This document shows, in pieces, positions 34,962 through 43,514 of a DNA stretch of 64,000 nucleotides. The DNA lies in assembly GCF_014650755.1 (NCBI RefSeq), contig NZ_BMVO01000008.1, forward strand, positions 171,721-235,720, given 5' to 3'. The stretch is from Streptomyces chryseus (GTDB taxonomy: Bacteria > Actinomycetota > Actinomycetes > Streptomycetales > Streptomycetaceae). The notes under the pieces were generated by a model that was not told the origin of the DNA, searched no databases, and worked only from the letters and a program-made list of their open reading frames with translations. A program made the translations under genes and the position numbers. Positions within the stretch are counted from its first letter, which is position 1; every line of letters begins with the position of its first letter.

Positions 34962-35017
34962 GGTCCGCTCCGGCACCCGGGACGCCGCCGTTCGCGTCCC
35001 GGGTGCCGGAGCGGACC
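34962..35017 (+). terminator. Very strong hairpin terminator after RNase J
   Basis: Arms 34962-34984 and 34995-35017 are perfectly complementary over 23 bases around a ten-base loop. It starts six bases after the rnj stop. The next gene on the same strand begins 26 bases after the hairpin, so it either has its own promoter within the hairpin flank or depends on read-through. Confidence 0.85.
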
Positions 35018-35043
35018 CGAGGAAACCGAGGAAGGGGAAACGC

Positions 35044-35772
35044 ATGGGTGCGCGCTTCGAGGAGCTGGACTGGCGCCCGACCCCGCTCGGCGAGATCAGC
35101 CTGCGAAGGCGGCGCGATCCGGAGTCGGGCACCGACGTGTACGAGGTGAAGCTCGGCGACGAGTTCCTGATGTCCAGCCTGTTCACGGCCGGCGAGACGG
35201 CACTCACCCGGCTCGGCCTGGCGAAGCTGCCGGACACCGGGCTCGACGTCGCCGTGGGCGGGCTCGGCCTCGGGTACACCGCCCAGGCGGCCCTGGACGA
35301 CCCACGCGTGCGCGCGCTGGTCGTCGTCGACGCGCTGGGGGAAGTGATCGACTGGCATCGGCGGGGGCTCGTACCGCTGGGCTCCCGCCTGGCGGCGGAC
35401 CCCCGGTGCCGTCTGGTCCAGGGCGACTTCTTCGCCATGGCCGGGGACCCACGCGGCCTGGACCCCCGGGTGCCGGGCCGCCGGTTCCACGCCGTCCTGC
35501 TGGACGTCGACCATTCGCCGCGCCATGTCCTGCACCCCCGGCACGCGGCGCTCTACCGGCCGGACGGGCTGCGCGCCCTGGCGGACCGTCTGCACCCCGG
35601 CGGCGTCTTCGCGCTCTGGTCGAACGACCCGCCCGACGACGGGTTCCACTCCGCGCTCGTCGAGGTCTTCGCGGAGGCCGAGGCCCACGTCGTCGACTTC
35701 CCCAATCCGCTGCGCGGGGGAACGTCGTCCAACACCGTCTATGTGGCGAGGCGTCACCCCGGCACCACCTGA
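35044..35772 (+). CDS. Spermidine synthase-like methyltransferase-fold protein
   Basis: A 242-residue protein of the spermidine synthase/SAM-dependent Rossmann superfamily. VAVGGLGLGYTAQAAL is the cofactor loop, VVVDALGEVIDWHR the acidic strand-2 end, and VLLDVDHSPRH the motif corresponding to the catalytic region. No second polyamine gene is nearby. The family contains both aminopropyltransferases and methyltransferases. An AAGGGG ribosome site precedes ATG. Function is known only at superfamily level. Confidence 0.82.
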   Translation: MGARFEELDWRPTPLGEISLRRRRDPESGTDVYEVKLGDEFLMSSLFTAGETALTRLGLAKLPDTGLDVAVGGLGLGYTAQAALDDPRVRALVVVDALGEVIDWHRRGLVPLGSRLAADPRCRLVQGDFFAMAGDPRGLDPRVPGRRFHAVLLDVDHSPRHVLHPRHAALYRPDGLRALADRLHPGGVFALWSNDPPDDGFHSALVEVFAEAEAHVVDFPNPLRGGTSSNTVYVARRHPGTT

Positions 35773-35830
35773 GGGCCGGCCGGGTTCGGCCGGTCGGCCC
35801 AGCGGCCCTGCGCGTGCGGCGGTCCGTTTT

Positions 35831-35842
35831 TACGCTGGTCAC
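35831..35842 (+). promoter_or_regulatory. Candidate leaderless -10 element for the carboxypeptidase gene
   Basis: TACGCT at 35831-35836 lies six bases before ATG 35843 and no Shine-Dalgarno sequence is present, as expected for a leaderless mRNA. No clear -35 hexamer is visible. Confidence 0.4.
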
Positions 35843-37132
35843 ATGATCACCCTGTCCAGTGTTCGCGGGGCTCTCACCGGTGCGGCGTCCGTTCTCGGTG
35901 CCCTGGCCCTCCTGCCGCCAACGGCCGCGGCCGCCCCCCTCGACGATCCCCTGCCGCCGCCGCGGCCCGCGTCCGTCGGCAAGGCCCTGTTGCACCGGAT
36001 GGGCACCCACGTACGCCCAAAGCCGGGTGCGCCCGCGCTGCCCCGGGAGGTGTCCGCCTTGTCGTGGCTGGTGGCGGACGTGACCACGGGCGACGTACTG
36101 GCCGCCCACGACGCCCACCGGCGGCTGCCGCCGGCCAGCACCATCAAGACCCTGTTCGCGCTCACCGCCCTCCCCCGGCTCTCCGGCACGGCGCTGCACA
36201 CGGTCACCCCTACCGAACTCGCCGCCGTGGGCGAGGGCAGCAGCCTGGTCGGCGTGAATCCGGGACACACCTACCGGATCGCGGATCTGTGGCGGGGCGT
36301 CTTCCTGAGTTCCGGCAACGACGCCGTCCACGTGCTGGCGGAGCTGAACGGCGGCTGGAAGGCCACGGCGACGCAGATGCAGGCCAAGGCCCGCTCCCTG
36401 GGCGCGCTGGACACCCATGTGGTCTCGCCGGACGGGTACGACGCCCCCGGCCAGGTGTCCTCGGCGTACGACCTGGCCGTCTTCGGGCGGTCCGGGCTCG
36501 CCGACCCGCAGTTCGCCCAGTACGCCGCGACCGCCGCCACGCGCTTCCCCGGAGGCACACGCCGGGACGGCACGCCCACCTGGACGTTCGGCATCCGCAA
36601 CACCAACCGGCTGCTGACGGGCAGCGACGGGGTCAAGCGGTACCCCGGCATCATCGGTCTCAAGAACGGCTACACCACCCGCGCGGGGCACACCCTGATC
36701 GCCGCAGCGCAACGCGACGGGCGCCGCCTGCTGGTGACGGTGATGAACCCGCGACGGGGCGGCGGCCGTGCCGTGTACGAGGAGGCCCGGTCCCTGCTCG
36801 ACTGGGGCTTCGCCGCCGCCGGGCGGGTCCACCCGGTCGGATCGCTGCAGCCGTCGGCCGTACCCCAGGACCCGCCGGCCACACCGGCGCCGGCCGCGCA
36901 GGCGGCCGCGCTGCACCGGGAGGAGACCGGCTCGGGCATGGCGTACTCCTGGCTGGGCTCCCTCGTCGGCGCGGCGTGCCTGACGGCGGGCGTCATCCTG
37001 TGGACGCGGGGCGGCCGCCACCGGCCCGCGTACGCCGACCGGTTCGCGTCGGCTCTGCGGCCGCTGCGTGACCGGGCGCTGCGGGGCCGGCCGCGCCGCC
37101 CGCGGCCTCCGTCCCGGCCCGGGCCCTCGTAG
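35843..37132 (+). CDS. D-alanyl-D-alanine carboxypeptidase (penicillin-binding, DacA-like)
   Basis: A 429-residue membrane-anchored enzyme. A signal peptide spans 1-31 (ending AAAA). The peptidase S11 domain (about 65-330) has SxxK in PASTIK, SGN in LSSGND, and KNGYT in the place of KTG, a variant seen in several actinobacterial enzymes. A Pro/Ala linker leads to a C-terminal TM helix near 375-395 and a basic Arg/Pro tail. It trims pentapeptide stems in the wall. It stands as a single gene. Confidence 0.92.
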   Translation: MITLSSVRGALTGAASVLGALALLPPTAAAAPLDDPLPPPRPASVGKALLHRMGTHVRPKPGAPALPREVSALSWLVADVTTGDVLAAHDAHRRLPPASTIKTLFALTALPRLSGTALHTVTPTELAAVGEGSSLVGVNPGHTYRIADLWRGVFLSSGNDAVHVLAELNGGWKATATQMQAKARSLGALDTHVVSPDGYDAPGQVSSAYDLAVFGRSGLADPQFAQYAATAATRFPGGTRRDGTPTWTFGIRNTNRLLTGSDGVKRYPGIIGLKNGYTTRAGHTLIAAAQRDGRRLLVTVMNPRRGGGRAVYEEARSLLDWGFAAAGRVHPVGSLQPSAVPQDPPATPAPAAQAAALHREETGSGMAYSWLGSLVGAACLTAGVILWTRGGRHRPAYADRFASALRPLRDRALRGRPRRPRPPSRPGPS

Positions 37133-37248
37133 CACCGTCCCCTCCGCCCCCCCTCTGACCTGCGCGGCCCATCGGCGGCCCGCACTTATTCGGTGTCGGC
37201 CGGTCCCTCCCCCACGAAAGAATGGAGCATCAGAAACCGGGAGGGACC

Positions 37249-38466
37249 ATGAGCCAGGCGTACCTGACTCTGCAAGAACTGCTGCCGCCGGCCGCGTTGG
37301 CGGCCGCGCTCGACGCCGGGCACGTCACCCGCAAGCCGCACCCCGAGCTGCCGCTGTCGATCTACACCTACACGCGGACGTGTCAGTACGAGCGGATCTG
37401 GAACGAGGTGACGACGCGGTGCCGCGGGCTCGTGGCCGACGACGCCACGGGCGAGATCGTCGCGCTGCCGCTGCCGAAGTTCTTCAACGTCGGTGAGCAC
37501 GAGGCCGGTCAGCCGTACGCGCCCGCTCTGCCGGACGAGCCGTTCGAGGTGTACGACAAGGTCGACGGCAGCCTCGCGGTGGTCTTCCACTACGCCGGCC
37601 GCTGGCGGGTCGCGTCCAAGGGTTCCTTCATCAGCGCCCAGGCGAGGTGGGCGCAGCGCCGGCTCGACGCCCAGGACACGTCGGCGCTGTCGCCGGGCGT
37701 GACGTACCTCGCGGAGATCGTGTACCCGGAGAACCGCGTCGTCGTCGACTACGGCGACCGCAGGGACCTCGTGCTCCTCGCGGCGTTCGGCCGGGACGGC
37801 ACGGAGATACCCGTCGCGGAGGCCGGCGCGGCATGGAAGGGCGTCGGGTCGGTGGTCACGGTGTGGCCCGCCGTGCCCCTCGCCGACCTGATCGCGCTGG
37901 CCGAGGCGAACACGCTGCCCGGCGGCCGGTCCGCGACGGGGACCGACGCCGAGGGCTTCGTGCTGCGCTTCGCCTCCGGGGTGCGGGCGAAGGCCAAGCT
38001 GTCCGAGTACGTACGGCTCCACAAGGTGATGACAGGCGTCACCGAGCGGGACATCTGGCGCGGCCACGGCATCCAGCGGTTCGCGGGGATGTCCGCGAAA
38101 CGGCTGGCCCAGGGCCTGGGCTGCTCGCGCGCCGAGCTCGGGGGCATCACGGCGGCGGGCGGACGGCCGCTGGACGCCCTGCTGGAACAGGTGCCGGACG
38201 AGTTCGACGCCTGGGTGCGCGGGGTGATCGCGCGCCTGGAGGCCCAGGCGGCGGCGCTCGAAGCCGCCATCGACGAGGCGTTCCGCGAGCTCGCCGCTCT
38301 GACCGGCGACCGGGCCGCTTTCGCCCGCGCCGTCAAGGAACTGCCCGACGCGCGGATCCGGGCCGCCCTGTTCCTGCGGCTCGACGGACGCCCGACGGAC
38401 CTTGTCGTGTGGCGTGCCGTGCGGCCTGAGGCGGCCGACCCGTTCAAGACCGACGAGGAGAACTGA
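37249..38466 (+). CDS. RNA ligase (T4 Rnl1-like nucleotidyltransferase)
   Basis: A 405-residue protein; ATG 37249 is chosen because GGGAGGG precedes it. The ligase motif I is EVYDKVDGSLAVVF with nucleophile Lys104. Upstream CRGLVADDATGEIVAL and downstream WRVASKGSFIS, YLAEIVYPENRVV and EGFVLRF with the RAKAKL lysine motif complete the RNA ligase set. It would seal 5'-phosphate to 3'-hydroxyl RNA ends through an adenylate. It lies three bases before a kinase-phosphatase gene, making an RNA-repair pair. Confidence 0.92.
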   Translation: MSQAYLTLQELLPPAALAAALDAGHVTRKPHPELPLSIYTYTRTCQYERIWNEVTTRCRGLVADDATGEIVALPLPKFFNVGEHEAGQPYAPALPDEPFEVYDKVDGSLAVVFHYAGRWRVASKGSFISAQARWAQRRLDAQDTSALSPGVTYLAEIVYPENRVVVDYGDRRDLVLLAAFGRDGTEIPVAEAGAAWKGVGSVVTVWPAVPLADLIALAEANTLPGGRSATGTDAEGFVLRFASGVRAKAKLSEYVRLHKVMTGVTERDIWRGHGIQRFAGMSAKRLAQGLGCSRAELGGITAAGGRPLDALLEQVPDEFDAWVRGVIARLEAQAAALEAAIDEAFRELAALTGDRAAFARAVKELPDARIRAALFLRLDGRPTDLVVWRAVRPEAADPFKTDEEN

Positions 38467-38469
38467 CCC

Positions 38470-39381
38470 GTGCCCGTAGTACATGTCATGACGGGGCTGC
38501 CCGCGTCGGGCAAGACGACCGCCGCGCGCGAGCTCCAGGCCGAGGCCGACGGCCGGATGCGCCGGGTGAACCTCGACGACCTGCGGGCGATGCTCGACCT
38601 TCCCGCGGCCGAGCGCAGGTCGTGGGCGCACGAGCAGACGGTGCTGGCGATCCAGGACGCCGCGGTGCGGGCGGCCGTCGACGGCGGTTTCGACGTGGTG
38701 GTCGACAACACCCACATGACGCCGCACATCCCCAAGCGGCTGAAAGCGGCGGTCGCGGGCCTGGCCACGTTCACCGTTCACGACTTCACGGACGTACCGG
38801 TCGAGGAGTGCGTACGCCGCGACGCCGAGCGGGACAAGCGCGTCGGCGAGGAGGTCATCCGGATCCTGGCCGACAAGCACGCGCAGGTCAGGCGGGGCGG
38901 ATGGCGGCTCACCGACGCGTGGCTGAACGACGAGGCGCCCGTCGAGCCGTACGTGCCCGACCCGTCGCTGCCGGCCGCGGTGATGTGCGACATCGACGGC
39001 ACGCTCGCCCTGACCGGGGACCGCGGGCCGTACGACTTCACCCGGTGCGAGGTCGACCTGCTCAACGACGCGGTACGGCGGGCGCTGCACGCGTTCCGGC
39101 GCGCCGACAACGACGTGATCGTGCTGCTGTCCGGGCGCGGTGAGGAGTACCGCGCACAGACCGAGTCGTGGCTGCGGCGGTACGACGTGCCGTACGACGA
39201 GCTGTGGATGCGCCCGGCGGGCGACGGGCGCCGCGACGACGTGGTGAAGGCCGAGCTGTTCGACCGGCACGTGCGTCATCGGTACGCGGTGCGGGTGTCT
39301 CTGGACGACCGCGACCGTGTGGTCGCCCTGTGGCGCCGCATGGGACTGCCCACGTGGCAGGTCAACTACGGCGCTTTCTGA
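38470..39381 (+). CDS. Polynucleotide 5'-kinase/3'-phosphatase (T4 Pnkp-like)
   Basis: A 303-residue bifunctional enzyme. The N-terminal P-loop kinase has Walker A GLPASGKTT (about 9-17), DDLRAML and a VVDNTHM segment. The C-terminal HAD phosphatase has DIDGTLAL (174-181) and VLLSGRGEEYRAQT. Domain order matches phage T4 PseT. It heals 2',3'-cyclic phosphate and 5'-hydroxyl ends so the upstream ligase can seal them. GTG lies three bases after the ligase stop, indicating one transcript and probably coupled translation. Confidence 0.93.
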   Translation: MPVVHVMTGLPASGKTTAARELQAEADGRMRRVNLDDLRAMLDLPAAERRSWAHEQTVLAIQDAAVRAAVDGGFDVVVDNTHMTPHIPKRLKAAVAGLATFTVHDFTDVPVEECVRRDAERDKRVGEEVIRILADKHAQVRRGGWRLTDAWLNDEAPVEPYVPDPSLPAAVMCDIDGTLALTGDRGPYDFTRCEVDLLNDAVRRALHAFRRADNDVIVLLSGRGEEYRAQTESWLRRYDVPYDELWMRPAGDGRRDDVVKAELFDRHVRHRYAVRVSLDDRDRVVALWRRMGLPTWQVNYGAF

Positions 39382-39400
39382 CAGATCGCCCGCCCGGCAG

Positions 39401-39437
39401 CGGCGGCGCCTCGCCGGAGTCCGGCGAGGCGCCGCCG
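39401..39437. terminator. Bidirectional hairpin terminator
   Basis: Arms 39401-39418 and 39420-39437 are complementary over up to 18 bases, with the innermost bases forming the loop. It sits between the convergent stops of the kinase-phosphatase (39381) and the STAS gene (39443). Confidence 0.8.
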
Positions 39438-39442
39438 CCCGC

Positions 39443-39778
39443 CTACCGGGCCTCGGCCCGCTCGGGCTCGATCGTGAACGCGCCCCCGGTGTGGGACAGC
39501 CGCAGGAGCCGGGCCACGGCGCGCGGGACGGCGCACAGCCGCAGGTCGGCTCCGCCGGCCTTGGCCGCCCGGGCCGCACCCAGCAGCGCGTTGAGCCCCG
39601 AGCAGTCGCAGAACGTCAGGCCCCGGCAGTCCACGAGGACGCTGCGATGGCCGGCCACGGCCGCCTGCACGGCCTGCCTGAGATCCGGCGCGCTGACGAC
39701 GTCGAGGTCCCCCGCCAGGGTGATCCGGCAGCTGTCGGGGCCGGTGGCGTGAACACCGACCAGGAACGTGTCGTTCAC
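39443..39778 (-). CDS. STAS-domain anti-anti-sigma factor
   Basis: A 111-residue single-domain STAS protein. The phosphorylation motif is FCDCSGLNALLGA. GTG 39778 is chosen because GAAGGGGG lies just upstream. No kinase or sigma gene is adjacent; it diverges from the chaperone operon. It is a paralogue of the protein at 10768. Confidence 0.9.
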   Translation of the reverse strand: MNDTFLVGVHATGPDSCRITLAGDLDVVSAPDLRQAVQAAVAGHRSVLVDCRGLTFCDCSGLNALLGAARAAKAGGADLRLCAVPRAVARLLRLSHTGGAFTIEPERAEAR

Positions 39779-39868
39779 GGCGCCCCCTTCGCTCACGATG
39801 CGGGGTGGACCGGTGGGCCTGTCTCCAGGGAACGCCCGACCGGGCGCACTGTCCACCCGTCGTACGCC

Positions 39869-39897
39869 TTGACAAGCGGGTCGGCACGTTCTATCCA
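39869..39897 (+). promoter_or_regulatory. Housekeeping-type promoter of the J/DnaK/GrpE operon
   Basis: A perfect TTGACA (39869-39874) is followed after 17 bases by TATCCA (39892-39897), about 58 bases before the first start codon at 39955. No HAIR (CTTGAGT-N7-ACTCAAG) or CIRCE element is visible, so HspR or HrcA control of the usual kind is not evident. Confidence 0.65.
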
Positions 39898-39954
39898 GGA
39901 TTCTGAAGAGGGTTTCCTCCATCTCCGCAGGTCAGAGCGGGGGAGGTGAGGGCA

Positions 39955-40305
39955 GTGGCAGGGCTGGGCCCGTCCGGCCGCGCACCCGGCCCCTACGCGG
40001 TACTGGGCGTGGAGCCGACCGCTTCGGCCGGGCAGATCACCTCGGCGTACCGCGGGCTCGTGCGCGCGCTGCACCCCGACGCCGGTCCGGCCGACTCGGA
40101 GGCGGGCGAACGGTTCAGGGACGTCGTGGCGGCGTACACGACTCTGCACGACCCCGTCCTGCGCGCGGCGTACGACGACGCCCGGCTCGGTCCTGGCCGC
40201 GGCGGGGGCGCGCGCCCGGTGCGAGTGAGGCTGCGCCCCGCTCCTGCGCCCCGGTACGACGAGCCTCCGCTGCGAGTGGGCCCCACCCGGTGGAGCGCGG
40301 GGTGA
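39955..40305 (+). CDS. J-domain protein (DnaJ-like cochaperone)
   Basis: A 116-residue protein. The J domain occupies about 12-75 with GVEPTASAGQITSAYRGLVR and the HPD signature in ALHPDAGP. There is no Gly/Phe region, zinc finger or substrate-binding domain, so it can stimulate DnaK ATPase but probably not hold clients itself. GTG 39955 is preferred because GGAGG sits eight bases upstream; GTG 39946 abuts that site. First gene of the operon with dnaK and grpE. Confidence 0.85.
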   Translation: MAGLGPSGRAPGPYAVLGVEPTASAGQITSAYRGLVRALHPDAGPADSEAGERFRDVVAAYTTLHDPVLRAAYDDARLGPGRGGGARPVRVRLRPAPAPRYDEPPLRVGPTRWSAG

Positions 40306-40332
40306 GCGGATGAGCAGGGTGAGGAGAAGGCA

Positions 40333-42228
40333 ATGGCACGTGCAGTGGGTATCGACCTTGGTACGACGAACTCGGTGGTCTGCGTCCTGGAGGGCGGCGA
40401 GCCCACGGTCATCACCAACACCGAGGGGGCCCGGACGACGCCTTCGGTGGTCGGTTTCGCGAAGAGCGGCGACGTCCTCGTGGGTGAGATCGCCAAGCGG
40501 CAGGCCGTCACGAACATCGAGCGCACGGCGCGGTCGGTCAAGCGCCACATGGGCGAGGCGCAGTGGCGTTTCCCGGAGCGCGGCGACATCGACGGCAAGC
40601 GCTACACCGCCCAGGAGATCTCCGCACGCGTGCTCCAGAAGCTCAAGCGGGACGCGGAGAGCTACCTGGGCGAGGACGTGACGGACGCCGTCATCACGGT
40701 TCCGGCGTACTTCAACGACTCCCAGCGCACCGCGACCAAGGAGGCCGGGGAGATCGCGGGCCTGAAGGTGCTGCGGATCATCAACGAGCCGACGGCCGCG
40801 GCGCTCGCCTACGGCCTGGACAAGGAGAACGACCAGACCATCCTCGTGTTCGACCTCGGCGGCGGCACGTTCGACGTCTCGCTGCTGGAGATCGGTGAGG
40901 GCGTGGTCGAGGTGAAGGCGACCAACGGCGACACGCACCTGGGCGGGGACGACTGGGACCAGCGGATCGTGGATCACCTGGCCAAGCAGTTCAAGAACGC
41001 GTACGGCATCGATCTCTCCCAGGACAAGATGGCCACCCAGCGGCTGCGGGAGGCCGCCGAGCGGGCCAAGATCGAGTTGTCGGCCGCGACCGAGACCAAC
41101 ATCAACCTGCCGTACCTGAGCGCGTCGGCCGAAGGGCCGCTGCACCTGGACGAGAAGCTCACGCGCTCGCAGTTCCAGCGGCTGACCGCCGACCTCCTGG
41201 AACGGTGCGAGGCGCCGTTCCACAACGCGGTCAAGGACGCGCGGATCGAGCTCTCCGCCATCGACCACGTGATCCTCGTGGGCGGCTCGACCCGGATGCC
41301 GGCCGTGACCGAGCTGGTGAAGGAGCTCACCGGCAAGGAACCGCACAAGGGCGTCAATCCCGACGAGGTCGTCGCGATGGGGGCCGCGCTGCAGGCCGGT
41401 GTGCTCAAGGGCGAGGTCAAGGACGTCCTGCTCCTCGACGTCACGCCGCTGTCCCTCGGTATCGAGACCAAGGGCGGCATCATGACGAAGCTCATCGAGC
41501 GCAACACGACGATCCCGACGAAGCGCTCGGAGGTCTTCACGACGGCCGAGGACAACCAGCCGTCGGTGCAGATCCAGGTCTTCCAGGGCGAGCGCGAGAT
41601 CGCGGCGTACAACAAGAAGCTCGGCGTGTTCGAGCTGACCGGTCTGCCGCCGGCCCCGCGCGGTCTCCCGCAGATCGAGGTCGCCTTCGACATCGACGCC
41701 AACGGCATCATGCACGTGACGGCCAAGGATCTGGGGACGGGCAGGGAGCAGCGGATGACCGTCACCGGCGGTTCGTCGCTGCCGAGGGACGACATCGAGC
41801 GGATGGTCCGTGACGCCGAGCAGTACGCGGAGGAGGACCACAGGCGCCGCGAGGCCGCCGAGACGCGGAACCGGGCCGAGCAGCTCGTCTACCAGACGGA
41901 GAAGTTCCTCAAGGACAACGAGGACAAGGTTCCGGGTGACGTGAGGAGCGAGGTGGAGACCGCGGTCGGCGAACTGAAGGAGAGGCTCAAGAGCGAGTCC
42001 GCCGAGGGCGACAGCACAGCGGAGATCCGTACGGCGGCCGAGAAGGTCGCGGCCGTCTCCCAGAAACTCGGCCAGGCGATGTACGCCGACGCCCAGGCCC
42101 AGGGCCCCGCCCGGGGGGCCGAGGGGGCCACGGGGCCGGGCGACGGCGGAGCGCGGGCGCGGGGCGAGGACGAGGTCGTCGACGCGGAGATCGTCGACGA
42201 CGACAAGCAGCAGGGAGGCGCGGGATGA
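40333..42228 (+). CDS. dnaK: Hsp70 chaperone DnaK (paralogue)
   Basis: A 631-residue Hsp70. The nucleotide-binding domain (1-375) shows GIDLGTTNSVV, NEPTAAALAYGLD, VFDLGGGTFDVSLLEIG and VGGSTRMPAV. The substrate domain contains LLLDVTPLSLGIETKGG. The tail is Gly/Ala-rich ending in acidic VVDAEIVDDD. Gene order J-DnaK-GrpE differs from the usual dnaK-grpE-dnaJ-hspR, so this is likely an extra copy. GAGGAGAAGG precedes ATG. Stop overlaps grpE start (ATGA). Confidence 0.96.
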   Translation: MARAVGIDLGTTNSVVCVLEGGEPTVITNTEGARTTPSVVGFAKSGDVLVGEIAKRQAVTNIERTARSVKRHMGEAQWRFPERGDIDGKRYTAQEISARVLQKLKRDAESYLGEDVTDAVITVPAYFNDSQRTATKEAGEIAGLKVLRIINEPTAAALAYGLDKENDQTILVFDLGGGTFDVSLLEIGEGVVEVKATNGDTHLGGDDWDQRIVDHLAKQFKNAYGIDLSQDKMATQRLREAAERAKIELSAATETNINLPYLSASAEGPLHLDEKLTRSQFQRLTADLLERCEAPFHNAVKDARIELSAIDHVILVGGSTRMPAVTELVKELTGKEPHKGVNPDEVVAMGAALQAGVLKGEVKDVLLLDVTPLSLGIETKGGIMTKLIERNTTIPTKRSEVFTTAEDNQPSVQIQVFQGEREIAAYNKKLGVFELTGLPPAPRGLPQIEVAFDIDANGIMHVTAKDLGTGREQRMTVTGGSSLPRDDIERMVRDAEQYAEEDHRRREAAETRNRAEQLVYQTEKFLKDNEDKVPGDVRSEVETAVGELKERLKSESAEGDSTAEIRTAAEKVAAVSQKLGQAMYADAQAQGPARGAEGATGPGDGGARARGEDEVVDAEIVDDDKQQGGAG

Positions 42229-42869
42229 ACCGCCCGACCGGCAGGGCCGGCCACCGGGCGCCGTCGCTGGAGCTCGTCCGGGACGGGCGGCACAGTGGCG
42301 GCTCCCCCGGCGCGTTGCCGAAGCACGCCGCGCGGCCGGAGGAACCGGCCCGGCGGGCCGCCGGCGGGCCGGCCGGACCTGGCCCGGGCGACGCGCCGCG
42401 GCCCTCCCGCGAGGAGGCGCTCGACGCCGAACTGCGGGAGCGCACCGCCGACCTGCAACGGCTGAAGGCCGAGTACGACAACTACCGCAAGCGGGTGCGC
42501 CGCGACCGGCTCGCCGTCCGCGAGATCGCCGTGGCCAACGTGCTCGGCCGGCTCCTGCCGGTGCTCGACGCCCTCGCCGGGGCCGCCGAGCAGGGCGAGG
42601 TGACCGACGGCCTCGCGCGCGTCGACCGGGCGCTGCGGGCGGAACTGGCGGCCCTGGGGCTGGAGTCGTTCGGTGCGGCGGGCGATCCCTTCGATCCTTC
42701 CGTGCACGAGGCCGTCTCGTACCGGCGTACCGACACCGTCGAACAGCCGACCTGCACCGCGGTTCTCCGGCCGGGCTACCGGGTCGGCGGCCACCTGCTG
42801 CGGCCCGCTCAGACAGCGGTCGCCGAACCCCTCGCGGGCCCGCCCGGGGCGGCAGGGCCACCGGGGTAG
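42225..42869 (+). CDS. grpE: GrpE nucleotide-exchange factor (paralogue)
   Basis: A 214-residue protein. The first 60 residues are a disordered Pro/Gly/Ala tract. A coiled-coil at 64-100 (LKAEYDNYRKRVRRDR) and the beta-wing domain (about 140-200, FDPSVHEAVSYRRT, VLRPGYRVGGHLLRPA) are typical GrpE. It exchanges ADP for ATP on DnaK. ATG overlaps the dnaK stop by four bases. Confidence 0.93.
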   Translation: MNRPTGRAGHRAPSLELVRDGRHSGGSPGALPKHAARPEEPARRAAGGPAGPGPGDAPRPSREEALDAELRERTADLQRLKAEYDNYRKRVRRDRLAVREIAVANVLGRLLPVLDALAGAAEQGEVTDGLARVDRALRAELAALGLESFGAAGDPFDPSVHEAVSYRRTDTVEQPTCTAVLRPGYRVGGHLLRPAQTAVAEPLAGPPGAAGPPG

Positions 42870-42946
42870 AGCCGTCGCTGCGCCACCCGGTGCATCTTGC
42901 GGACGGGCTCGCCGGTGGGGCGCCGGGGCGGGGTAGCACTTCGGGC

Positions 42947-43399
42947 ATGGCCGGTATCGAGCTCAGGAGTTCCGCGTTCGACGACGGTGCGTTCATCCCG
43001 CGCCGCTACGCCAAGGAAGGTGACGACGTCTCCCCCGACCTGTCGTGGTCCGGCGTGCCGCAGGGCACGGCGGAGCTGTTGTTGCTGTGCGAGGACCCCG
43101 ACGCGCCGTCGGGCACCTTCGTGCACTGGATCGTCACGGGCATCGACCCGGCGTCCGGCGGCGTGGCGGAAGGGCGGACGCCGGAGGGCGGGCAGCCCCT
43201 GATGAACGGTTTCGGCGAGTCGGGCTGGGGCGGTCCACTGCCCCCTCCCGGCGACGACGCGCACCGCTACGTCTTCCGTGTGTACGCGCTCCCGGAGCCC
43301 GTCGAGCTGGCCGACGAGGTGGGCGCCGAGGACGTGCACGCGGCGGTGGACGGGCGGCAGCTGGCCGAGGGCACCCTGGTCGGCCGCTACCGGCGCTGA
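42947..43399 (+). CDS. YbhB/YbcL-type PEBP family protein
   Basis: A 150-residue phosphatidylethanolamine-binding-like protein. LCEDPDAPSGTFVHWIV is the CDPDAP-type ligand-pocket motif, and GWGGPLPPPGDDAHRYVFRV the GPxPPxxxHRYxF block. Bacterial members may bind anionic ligands or inhibit proteases; no clear cellular role. It is a single gene with only a weak ribosome site, 77 bases past grpE. Confidence 0.88.
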   Translation: MAGIELRSSAFDDGAFIPRRYAKEGDDVSPDLSWSGVPQGTAELLLLCEDPDAPSGTFVHWIVTGIDPASGGVAEGRTPEGGQPLMNGFGESGWGGPLPPPGDDAHRYVFRVYALPEPVELADEVGAEDVHAAVDGRQLAEGTLVGRYRR

Positions 43400-43514
43400 G
43401 GCACCGGGCCCGGCCGGCCGGTGGAGGACGATCACGTACGCTGAGCCGGGCGCCGGGTCGGCACCGCCACCCCGGCCACCCCTCTCACCAGCGACTTCAG
43501 GATGGAAACAGTCC

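Noticed and set aside
39799..39922. A longer N terminus for the STAS protein at 39443
   Set aside because: The extra residues have no STAS similarity and cover the divergent promoter; GTG 39778 has a good ribosome site.
39779..39954. HspR (HAIR) or HrcA (CIRCE) operators upstream of the chaperone operon
   Set aside because: Neither consensus nor a recognisable half-site pair is visible; only a housekeeping-type promoter.
39793..42996. A 1067-residue minus-strand open frame
   Set aside because: It is the antisense of dnaK and grpE; the plus-strand frame has full Hsp70 motifs and ribosome sites.
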